DNA from: Streptomyces sp. Edi2
Lineage (GTDB): Bacteria > Actinomycetota > Actinomycetes > Streptomycetales > Streptomycetaceae
Direction of reading: 5' to 3'
Assembly (NCBI RefSeq): GCF_040253635.1
Contig: NZ_JBEJGX010000003.1
Coordinates: 5,915,501-5,979,500 of the forward strand
Length of the DNA stretch: 64,000 bases
This document shows positions 8,268 through 15,499 of the stretch, piece by piece; positions within the stretch are counted from its first letter, which is position 1; each line of letters begins with the position of its first letter. Made by a program: the position numbers and the translations under genes. Below the pieces are notes generated by a model. The model was not told the DNA's origin. It did no database searches and worked only from the letters and a program-made list of their open reading frames with translations.

Positions 8268-10946
8268 GTGAGCGAGATGTCATCTGGCGGGGAAGAACCC
8301 GCGCAGGCCGATGGTCAGGGCGGTGCGGACGGCTCCGGTGATCCAGGTGGCCGCCCGCACGAGCCGGCGGGCCCGCCCGTGTGGCAGAGCAGCCGGCCCG
8401 GATCGATCTATGACTACATTCGCGTGGCCTCCTTCTCGCTCGGTCCCGACGGGCGGATCGACCAGTGGAGCGAGCGGGCGGAGCACATGCTCGGCATACC
8501 CGCGCGGTACGCGCTCGGCAAGGACCCCGTCGAGGCCTTCGTCCCCCGCGAGTTGCGGGCGACCGGGCGCCGCAAGGTGTCCGAGATACTCGACGGCCGG
8601 GAGTGGACCGGCCTGGTGCCCTACCGCAAGGGAGAGGGCACGGAAGCCGACGGGCTCGCCGAGATCTATGTGATGCCCTCGCGCGACGAGAACGGTGAGC
8701 GGGCCGCGGTCTGCCTCGTCGTCGACGTCCGCGCGCTGCGCGGCATCGAGACCGACCTCGCCGCCTCGCAGGCCGTTTTCGGTCAATCTCCCATGGGCTT
8801 CACCCTGTTCGGCACGGATCTGCGGCTGCTGCGGGTCAACGAACGGTTCGCCACCGTCTTCGGCGGTCCGGCGAGCAAGTACCGCGGCTGCGGTCCGCAC
8901 GACTTCCTGCCGCGCTCCGAGGCCGAGCGGATGACCGTCGCGCTGCGCCGCGTCCTGGACACCGGCGAGCCGGTCACCGAGATGCAACTGGTCGGGATGG
9001 CGCCCGGCGAGGACGACCGCCGCCGCTGGTCGGTGTCGCTCTACCGGCTGCACGGCGCCAGCGGCCGCCCGATCGGCGTCGCGGCGCTGGCCGCCGATGT
9101 GACGGGCCGTCGGCGGGCCGAGCGCGAGGCCGCCAACGCCCGCCGCAACCTCGCCCTGCTCAACGAAGCCGGCGCCCGGATAGGCAACTCCCTCGATCTG
9201 GAGACCACCGCCCGCACCCTCCTGGACGTCGCCGTACCGCAGTTCTGCGATCTGGCCTCCGTGGACCTCTACCAGGGCCTGCTGGCGGGCGACGAGGCCC
9301 CGCCCGGCATGAGCGACGGCAGCGCGGAGCTGCGCCGGGTCGCCTTCGCCAGCGCCGTGTCGGACGCCCCGCTCGCCACCGCCCCCGGTGTGCCCGGCGA
9401 CGCGCCGGGTCCGGTCGCGGTCGGCGCCGTCCACCGCTACCCCTTCAACTCCCCCTGCGCGGGCGCACTGCGGACCGCCCACGCACAGATCATCCCGGGC
9501 CGGGAGAGCGACGACGGGCCGGAGCTGGGCGCGGTGGTGCACTCCACCCTCGCCGTCCCGATGGTCGCCAGGGACACCGTCGTCGGACTGGTGCAGTTCT
9601 CCCGTACCAAGGGCAGCGAGCCGTTCGGGGAGCGTGACACCGCGCTCGCCGTCGAGCTGGCCGCGCGCGCCGCGGTCTGTATCGACAACGCCCGCCTCTA
9701 CCGCCGGGAGCACGAGCGGGCCCTGATATTGCAGCGCAGCCTGCTGCCGCCCGGCGACCCCGAGGCCGCCGGTCTGGACATCGCCTGCCGCTATCTGCCC
9801 GGCACCACCGCCACCGAGGTCGGCGGCGACTGGTTCGATGTCATCGAGCTCCCTGGCCACCGCACGGCGCTGGTCGTCGGCGATGTCATGGGACGCGGGC
9901 TGCGCGCCGCCGTGGCGATGGGGGAACTGCGCACCGCCGTACGGACTTTGGCGCTGCTGGACCTGGAGCCCGCCGAGGTGCTTTCGGCGCTCGACGAGAT
10001 CGCCCGAGGGCTCGGCGGCGACGGCGAGGGCAGGTCGTCGACCGCGCGCTCCGCCCGCAGCCGGTCCGGGGCCGGCGAGGGCACGGGGGAACAGCGGCGC
10101 TCCGCCGGTACCGCCGATCTCTCCGAGGTCTACCTCGCCACCTGCGTCTACGCCGTCTACGACCCGGTCACCCGGCGCTGTACGTTCGCCAACGCCGGGC
10201 ACCTGCCGCCGGCGGTGGTCGAGGACGGCGAGGACGCACTGCTGCTCGACGTGCCGCCGGGGATGCCGCTGGGGGTGGGCGGCGAACCGTTCGAGGAGAT
10301 CGAGGTCGAGCTGCCGGACGGGGCGCTGCTGGCGCTGTACACCGACGGTCTGGTGGAGTCCCGCCACCATCCGCTGGAGGAGGGGCTGCAGGCGTTCCGC
10401 ACGGCCCTCTCGCACGCCGACCGTCCGCTGGAGGACGCCTGCGACCAGGTGCTGAGCGCCATGGACACCTCCCACGGCGAGGACGACATCGCGCTGCTGA
10501 TGGCGCGGGTGCACGGGCTGCCCAAGGACGCGGTGGGCGACTGGAGCCTGGCGCCGGAGGCCCGTTCGGTGGCCCGCGCCCGGGAACTCGCCCGGGACCA
10601 GCTGACGGACTGGGGCCTGCAGGAGCTGGTCGACACCACGGAGCTGCTGGTCAGCGAGCTGGTGACCAATGCGCTACGGCACGGCCACGGCGAGATCCGG
10701 ATTCGGCTGCTGCTGGACCGCACCCTGGTCTGCGAGGTCTGGGACGCCGATCTCGCCCAGCCGCGCCGCCGCCGGGCCCGGGACACCGACGAGGGCGGCC
10801 GCGGACTGCAGCTGGTCGGCCTGCTGAGCCAGGGCTGGGGCAGCCGCCGTACCCCGCGCGGCAAGACCGTGTGGTTCGAACTCGCGCTGCCGGACGGGGA
10901 GTCGGCGGCGGTGGACCCGGCCGAGGCGCTGCTGAGTCTGTTCTGA
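8268..10946 (+). CDS. PAS-GAF-SpoIIE phosphatase-HATPase multidomain regulator
   Basis: This 892-residue cytoplasmic sensor has PAS-like regions (about 45-145 and 165-280), a GAF domain (about 295-485), a PP2C-type SpoIIE phosphatase domain (about 487-745, with EVGGDWFD near 519 and DDIALL near 739 as metal-binding aspartates) and a C-terminal HATPase_c_2 domain (about 760-880, SELVTNALRHG and DEGGRGLQLVG). Such proteins dephosphorylate anti-anti-sigma factors while the ATPase domain can act as the opposing kinase. GTG 8268 follows GGAGGGGACGGGG. A Ser/Arg-rich insertion of about 25 residues interrupts the phosphatase domain. It follows the single-domain ATPase gene in the same direction. Confidence 0.88.
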   Translation: MSEMSSGGEEPAQADGQGGADGSGDPGGRPHEPAGPPVWQSSRPGSIYDYIRVASFSLGPDGRIDQWSERAEHMLGIPARYALGKDPVEAFVPRELRATGRRKVSEILDGREWTGLVPYRKGEGTEADGLAEIYVMPSRDENGERAAVCLVVDVRALRGIETDLAASQAVFGQSPMGFTLFGTDLRLLRVNERFATVFGGPASKYRGCGPHDFLPRSEAERMTVALRRVLDTGEPVTEMQLVGMAPGEDDRRRWSVSLYRLHGASGRPIGVAALAADVTGRRRAEREAANARRNLALLNEAGARIGNSLDLETTARTLLDVAVPQFCDLASVDLYQGLLAGDEAPPGMSDGSAELRRVAFASAVSDAPLATAPGVPGDAPGPVAVGAVHRYPFNSPCAGALRTAHAQIIPGRESDDGPELGAVVHSTLAVPMVARDTVVGLVQFSRTKGSEPFGERDTALAVELAARAAVCIDNARLYRREHERALILQRSLLPPGDPEAAGLDIACRYLPGTTATEVGGDWFDVIELPGHRTALVVGDVMGRGLRAAVAMGELRTAVRTLALLDLEPAEVLSALDEIARGLGGDGEGRSSTARSARSRSGAGEGTGEQRRSAGTADLSEVYLATCVYAVYDPVTRRCTFANAGHLPPAVVEDGEDALLLDVPPGMPLGVGGEPFEEIEVELPDGALLALYTDGLVESRHHPLEEGLQAFRTALSHADRPLEDACDQVLSAMDTSHGEDDIALLMARVHGLPKDAVGDWSLAPEARSVARARELARDQLTDWGLQELVDTTELLVSELVTNALRHGHGEIRIRLLLDRTLVCEVWDADLAQPRRRRARDTDEGGRGLQLVGLLSQGWGSRRTPRGKTVWFELALPDGESAAVDPAEALLSLF

Positions 10947-11030
10947 GGAGCTGAGGGCCTGAGTGCCTGAGGACCCGAGTGCCTGGGGAACTGAGGGACC
11001 GAGGGCCTGACCTGAGGAACTGAGGAGCCA
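10945..11030. repeat. Degenerate CTGAGG-type short repeats
   Basis: Right after the phosphatase stop the DNA is a run of imperfect units built from CTGAGG, CTGAGTG and ACTGAGG separated by 3-6 bases. It has no coding appearance and looks like slippage-derived filler between two convergent genes. Confidence 0.6.
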
Positions 11031-11035
11031 AGGAC

Positions 11036-11075
11036 GCGGGCGGGACCCAGGGCGTGCACCCCGGGCCCCGCCCGG
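11036..11075. terminator. Candidate bidirectional terminator between convergent genes
   Basis: An imperfect GC-rich inverted repeat, CGGGCGGG on the left and CCCGCCCG on the right with partly paired bases inside, lies between the phosphatase gene and sdhB, which converge. It has no U-tract, as is usual in Streptomyces. Confidence 0.45.
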
Positions 11076-11085
11076 CCCCTTCCGG

Positions 11086-11886
11086 TCATTCGCTACGACG
11101 CCGGATCTTGTTCCCGAGCCACACCAGCGGGTCGTACTTCCGGTCCGCGGCGCGCTCCTTCAGCGGGATCAGCGCATTGTCGGTGATCTTGATGTGCTCG
11201 GGGCAGACCTCGGTGCAGCACTTGGTGATGTTGCAGTAGCCCAGCCCGTGCTCGTCCTGCGCGGTGCGCTTGCGGTCGAGACCGGCCTCCGGGGCCGCGT
11301 CCAGCGGGTGCATGTCGAGCTCGGCGATCCGCATCAGGAAGCGCGGCCCGGCGAAGGCCTCCTTGTTCTCCTCGTGGTCCCGGACGACGTGGCAGGTGTC
11401 CTGGCACAGGAAGCACTCGATGCACTTACGGAACTCCTGCGACCGGCCCACGTCCTCCTGCTGCATCCGGTACTCACCGGGGCCCAGCTCCGGCGGCGGC
11501 ACGAACGCCGGGATCTCGCGGGCCTTGGTGTAGTTGAAGGACACATCGGTGACCAGATCGCGGATGACCGGGAAGGCCCGCATCGGCGTGATGGTGATGG
11601 TCTCCGTACGGTCGAAGACCGACATCCGGGTCATGCACATCAGCCGCGGCCGCCCGTTGATCTCCGCGCTGCACGAACCGCACTTGCCGGCCTTGCAGTT
11701 CCAGCGCACGGCGAGATCGGGTGCCTGGGTCGCCTGCAGGCGGTGGACGATGTCCAGTACCACCTCGCCGTCGTGCACCTCGACCTTGAAGTCCTCCAGG
11801 TCTCCGGAGTCCGTGTCGCCCCGCCACACCCGGAAGTGCGCCTGGTAGACGCCGGACTGCTGCTGCTCTTCCTGCGACACGCTCAC
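11086..11886 (-). CDS. sdhB: Succinate dehydrogenase/fumarate reductase iron-sulfur subunit
   Basis: This 266-residue subunit carries electrons from the flavin to the membrane anchor. Cys64, Cys69, Cys72 and Cys84 form the [2Fe-2S] site; Cys155, 158, 161, 165 and Cys218, 223/224, 228 provide the ligands of the [4Fe-4S] and [3Fe-4S] clusters. The GTG start overlaps the sdhA stop in a GTGA tetranucleotide, so translation is coupled. It is the last gene of the minus-strand operon, 99-aa gene - sdhC - sdhA - sdhB. Length and order match mycobacterial Sdh1 (Rv0247c) rather than the four-gene sdhCDAB operon. Confidence 0.93.
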   Translation of the reverse strand: MSVSQEEQQQSGVYQAHFRVWRGDTDSGDLEDFKVEVHDGEVVLDIVHRLQATQAPDLAVRWNCKAGKCGSCSAEINGRPRLMCMTRMSVFDRTETITITPMRAFPVIRDLVTDVSFNYTKAREIPAFVPPPELGPGEYRMQQEDVGRSQEFRKCIECFLCQDTCHVVRDHEENKEAFAGPRFLMRIAELDMHPLDAAPEAGLDRKRTAQDEHGLGYCNITKCCTEVCPEHIKITDNALIPLKERAADRKYDPLVWLGNKIRRRSE

Positions 11887-13826
11887 CGGCTCAGCTCCTC
11901 GTCGGTCAGATACTTCGCCAGCTCGTCCTTCTCGAACAGTTCCAGCAGGTCGCGGCGGATCGGCGGGGTCTCGCGGCGGGAGAGGCGGATCTGGCCCAGC
12001 GCCGCGTCGGAGGCCCGCGCGTCGCCCTGCGGGTCGGCGAGTTCACAGACCAGGTTGATGTTGCGCCAGGTGCGGTCCATCGCCGGATGGTCGTCGCGGG
12101 TGTGCCCGCCCCGGCTCTCCTCGCGTTCCAGCGCCGCCCGCGCCACACACTCGCTGACCAGCAGCATGTTCCGCAGATCGAGGGACAGATGCCAGCCGGG
12201 GTTGTACTGCCGGTGCCCCTCGACGCCGGCCCGCCGGGCCCGCACCCGCAGATCGGCCAGCCGTTTCAGGGCCTCGAACATCTCGCTTTCCTTGCGGATG
12301 ATGCCGACCAGGTCGTTCATCGACTGCTGGAGCTCTTGGTGCAGGGTGTACGGATTCTCCGCCGGGCCCGGTTCGCGGCCGGTGTCCGCCTCGACGAGCT
12401 CGGCGCTGAAGGGGCGCAGCGCCTCCGCCTCCGCCGCGTCGATCTGCAGCGGGTCGACGGCCGGCCGTTCGGCCAGCGCCTGGGCGTACTCGGCCGCGTG
12501 CAGCCCGGCCCGGCGGCCGAAGACCAGCAGGTCGGACAGCGAGTTGCCGCCGAGCCGATTGGAGCCGTGCATCCCGCCGGCCACTTCACCGGCCGCGAAC
12601 AGGCCCGGTACGCCGGTCGCCGCCGCGGTGTCCGGGTCCACGTCGACCCCGCCCATCACGTAGTGACAGGTCGGGCCGACCTCCATCGGCTCGGCGGTGA
12701 TGTCCACGTCCGCCAGTTCCTTGAACTGGTGGTGCATCGACGGCAGCCGGCGTTTGATCACCTCGGCCGGCATCCGGGTGGAGACATCCAGATAGACGCC
12801 GCCGTGCGGGGAGCCGCGGCCCGCCTTGGCCTCGGCGTTGATGGCGCGGGCGACCTCGTCGCGGGGCAGCAGTTCGGGCGGGCGGCGGTTGCGGTCCGGA
12901 TCCTCGTACCAGCGGTCGCCCTCCTCCTCGGTCTGGGCGTACTTGTCCTTGAAGACATCCGGGATGTAGTCGAACATGAAGCGCTTGCCCTCGCTGTTGC
13001 GCAGCACCCCGCCGTCACCGCGGACGGACTCGGTCACGAGGATGCCCTTCACCGACGGCGGCCAGACCATGCCGGTGGGGTGGAACTGCACGAACTCCAT
13101 GTTGATCAGCGGCGCCCCGGCCAGCAGCGCCAGGGCATGCCCGTCGCCGGTGTACTCCCAGGAGTTCGAGGTCACCTTGAAGGACTTGCCGATCCCGCCG
13201 GTGGCCAGCACCACCGCCGGGGCCTGGAGCACGAAGAAGCGGCCGGACTCCCGCTCGTAACAGAAGGCGCCGGAGACCTTGCCGTCCGTCTTGAGCACCC
13301 GGGTGACCGTGCACTCCTGGAAGACCTTCAGCCGGGCGTCGTACGCGCCGAACTCCTTCTCGTCCTCCTGCTGCAGCGAGACGATCTTCTGCTGGAGGGT
13401 ACGGATCAGCTCCAGGCCCGTACGGTCGCCGACGTGCGCGAGGCGCGGGTACTCGTGGCCGCCGAAGTTGCGCTGGGAGATCCGGCCGTCCGCGGTGCGG
13501 TCGAAGAGCGCGCCCCAGGTCTCCAGCTCCCACACCCGGTCCGGGGCCTCACGGGCGTGCAGCTCGGCCATCCGCCACTGGTTGAGGAACTTCCCGCCGC
13601 GCATGGTGTCGCGGAAGTGGACCTGCCAGTTGTCGTGCTCGTTGGCATTGCCCATGCTGGCGGCGATGCCGCCCTCGGCCATCACCGTATGCGCCTTGCC
13701 GAACAGGGACTTGCAGATCACGGCCGTCCGCATGCCGGCCTCGCGGGCCTCGATGGCGGCACGCAGCCCGGCGCCGCCGGCGCCCACCACGACCACGTCC
13801 CATGCCTGCCGGTCCACATGCGCCAT
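11883..13826 (-). CDS. sdhA: Succinate dehydrogenase/fumarate reductase flavoprotein subunit
   Basis: The 647-residue catalytic subunit oxidises succinate to fumarate with covalently bound FAD. The dinucleotide-binding motif VVGAGGAG is at residues 13-20, and His46 in GKAHTVMAEGGI is the expected FAD attachment histidine. Active-site segments FHPTGM, CHYVMGG and RLGGNSLSD are present. ATG 13826 was chosen over the GTG four codons upstream because an AGGAAAGG element is then correctly spaced. sdhC lies 35 bases upstream and sdhB overlaps the end. The length of 647 is close to M. tuberculosis Rv0248c as I remember it. Confidence 0.94.
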   Translation of the reverse strand: MAHVDRQAWDVVVVGAGGAGLRAAIEAREAGMRTAVICKSLFGKAHTVMAEGGIAASMGNANEHDNWQVHFRDTMRGGKFLNQWRMAELHAREAPDRVWELETWGALFDRTADGRISQRNFGGHEYPRLAHVGDRTGLELIRTLQQKIVSLQQEDEKEFGAYDARLKVFQECTVTRVLKTDGKVSGAFCYERESGRFFVLQAPAVVLATGGIGKSFKVTSNSWEYTGDGHALALLAGAPLINMEFVQFHPTGMVWPPSVKGILVTESVRGDGGVLRNSEGKRFMFDYIPDVFKDKYAQTEEEGDRWYEDPDRNRRPPELLPRDEVARAINAEAKAGRGSPHGGVYLDVSTRMPAEVIKRRLPSMHHQFKELADVDITAEPMEVGPTCHYVMGGVDVDPDTAAATGVPGLFAAGEVAGGMHGSNRLGGNSLSDLLVFGRRAGLHAAEYAQALAERPAVDPLQIDAAEAEALRPFSAELVEADTGREPGPAENPYTLHQELQQSMNDLVGIIRKESEMFEALKRLADLRVRARRAGVEGHRQYNPGWHLSLDLRNMLLVSECVARAALEREESRGGHTRDDHPAMDRTWRNINLVCELADPQGDARASDAALGQIRLSRRETPPIRRDLLELFEKDELAKYLTDEELSR

Positions 13827-13861
13827 CAGGGGGCACACCTTTCCTTAGGAGATGCTGTCGT

Positions 13862-14689
13862 CTAGAAGAAACGCGGGTCCGTGATGGCCCCGCTGGCCAG
13901 CAGGAAGACATAGAAGTCGGCGACGGCCACGCTGATCAGCGAGGACCACGCGAGCAGCATGTGCCGCTCGTTGAGCTTGCCGACCCAGCCCCACAGCCGG
14001 TAGCGCACCGGGTGCTTGGAGAAGTGCCGCAGCCGGCCGCCGATGATGTGCCGGCAGGAGTGGCAGGAGAGGGTGTAGGCCCAGATCAGCACGATGTTGG
14101 CGAGGAAGACCAGGGTGCCCAGGCCCATGTGGCCCCAGGCGTAGTTCTCGTCGCGGAAGGTGAGCGCGGTGTCGTAGGTCAGCACGCCCGCGACCAGCAC
14201 CGCGAAGTAGAAGAAGTAGCGGTGGATGTTCTGCAGGATCAGCGGGAAGCGGGTCTCACCGGTGTACTTCTTGTGCGGCTCGGCGACCGCGCAGGCCGGC
14301 GGCGAGGCCCAGAAGCCGCGGTAGTAGGCCTTGCGGTAGTAGTAGCAGGTCAGCCGGAAGCCCAGCGGGAAGATCAGGATCAGCAGCGCGGGGGACAGGC
14401 CCCACCAGCTGCCGAAGAGCTCCCAGTTGGGGCCGCCGCGCATGGTGTGGCAGTTCTCCGCCAGGCAGGGCGAGTAGAACGGCGAGACATAGGGCGCGTG
14501 GTAGTAGTCGGCGTTCGCGAACGCCCGCCAGGTCGAGTAGACGATGAACGCGAACAGTCCGGCGGCGGTGCAGGCCGGCGCCAGCCACCAGCGGTCGGTG
14601 CGCAGATGACGGGCGGGGATGGCGGCGCGCGAGGTGGTGTGCACACCGTTCGCGGGCGCTGGTGGGGAGGGTTCGGTGCCAGTGGCCAA
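13862..14689 (-). CDS. sdhC: Succinate dehydrogenase membrane anchor, Sdh1/Rv0249c type
   Basis: The 275-residue protein has five hydrophobic segments (about 36-56, 94-115, 155-175, 190-207 and 246-266) and anchors SdhAB while passing electrons to quinone. Unlike short SdhC/SdhD proteins it is one larger polypeptide with two Cys/His groups: Cys75, Cys80-His81 after helix 1, and the CHSCRH motif at 209-214 after helix 4. From family knowledge, the mycobacterial Sdh1 anchor was reported to hold a membrane-embedded Rieske-like cluster, and these residues are the natural candidates here. The TTG start at 14689 follows ACGGAG and avoids overlap with the upstream gene. A much longer ATG start is possible but would add a low-complexity leader. 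Confidence 0.85.
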   Translation of the reverse strand: MATGTEPSPPAPANGVHTTSRAAIPARHLRTDRWWLAPACTAAGLFAFIVYSTWRAFANADYYHAPYVSPFYSPCLAENCHTMRGGPNWELFGSWWGLSPALLILIFPLGFRLTCYYYRKAYYRGFWASPPACAVAEPHKKYTGETRFPLILQNIHRYFFYFAVLVAGVLTYDTALTFRDENYAWGHMGLGTLVFLANIVLIWAYTLSCHSCRHIIGGRLRHFSKHPVRYRLWGWVGKLNERHMLLAWSSLISVAVADFYVFLLASGAITDPRFF

Positions 14690-14795
14690 CGTCGGTCTCC
14701 GTGAAGGGCGCTCCGTCGGGGCGGGGGCGGCGAAGGCACCGCCGGGGCGGGGCGGGACGGGATGAGGGGCGGTGAGCGGGACTCGTGCTGCGTCG

Positions 14796-15095
14796 TCAGG
14801 GCGCGTGGCCGTTCCGGGAGCCGAGCCCCTCGTCCTCGGCATCGGTCCACAGCGCGGAGTCGTACGGGGCGTCGGGGATCGTCACCATCTCCTCGACGAC
14901 GGCGCTCGGACGGCGGGGCGGACCGGCCGCCACGCTCTGCTTGAGCAGGGTCAGGCTTTCGCGCAGATGGTCCGTGTCGCTGCGGAGCCGGCGGACGTCC
15001 AGACAGGCGTCGAGCTGCGCCTCCAGCCGGCCCACCGAACGGACCAGGCCGTCCAGGCTGCGTTCAACCGCCGTCAATTCGTCCTGAAGGGACAT
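14796..15095 (-). CDS. 99-residue coiled-coil protein leading the sdh operon
   Basis: Residues 1-55 form a heptad-like amphipathic helix (LTAVERSLDGLVRSVGRLEA and following), then a Pro-rich linker and an acidic tail. ATG 15095 has a GAGGGC ribosome binding site. No enzymatic motif or membrane segment is visible. It is the first gene of the minus-strand sdh operon, 106 bases before sdhC. Its size and position recall M. tuberculosis Rv0250c upstream of Rv0249c-Rv0247c, so an assembly or regulatory role for this Sdh is inferred, not shown. Confidence 0.7.
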   Translation of the reverse strand: MSLQDELTAVERSLDGLVRSVGRLEAQLDACLDVRRLRSDTDHLRESLTLLKQSVAAGPPRRPSAVVEEMVTIPDAPYDSALWTDAEDEGLGSRNGHAP

Positions 15096-15499
15096 AACGT
15101 GCCCTCACTTTGAAGGTGTGGTGGGCGATCTCATGCGCCCGAGAGTGTCGCGCGTCACAGTAGGCGTTGGGAAGGGGGCGAGCGTGATTACGACTCGAAC
15201 CGGTGCGTTCCGGCAACCATGCGCCTCGGCGTAGGTCGAACGCGGATACGACAACCGCCGGTATGCGGGGGTGTTCCGCGCCCCCGGGCGACCCGTTTCA
15301 GGCCGCTGAGGGGCCCGGCGTTGGGCCGGGCGGGTGGGCTTGGGGCCCCGGCCGACGTGTCGGGCGGGCACTGCGCGCGCGCTCGCCTTCAGTAGGGGTG
15401 CCATAGATGTGATGAGCCCCAAAGTCGGCCGAACGTGGTGTGCCGGTCAGGCCCCTTGCGGCGCACGGCGCGGCGCGGGCGAGCCCGGAGGTAACCGTC
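15096..15499. other. Divergent promoter region between sdh operon and lpqW-like gene
   Basis: This 404-base gap drives the sdh operon leftwards and the lipoprotein gene rightwards. I find no supported gene; a 105-residue minus-strand frame here is Arg/Pro-rich and has no recognisable content or ribosome binding site. No clear operator palindrome was seen. Confidence 0.5.

Noticed and set aside
13862..14842. Longer sdhC start giving 326 residues
   Set aside because: It would overlap the upstream 99-residue gene and adds only a low-complexity leader; TTG 14689 has a good ribosome binding site.
15105..15422. 105-codon minus-strand frame between sdh and the lpqW-like gene
   Set aside because: Arg/Pro-rich, no conserved pattern, no ribosome binding site; treated as non-coding.
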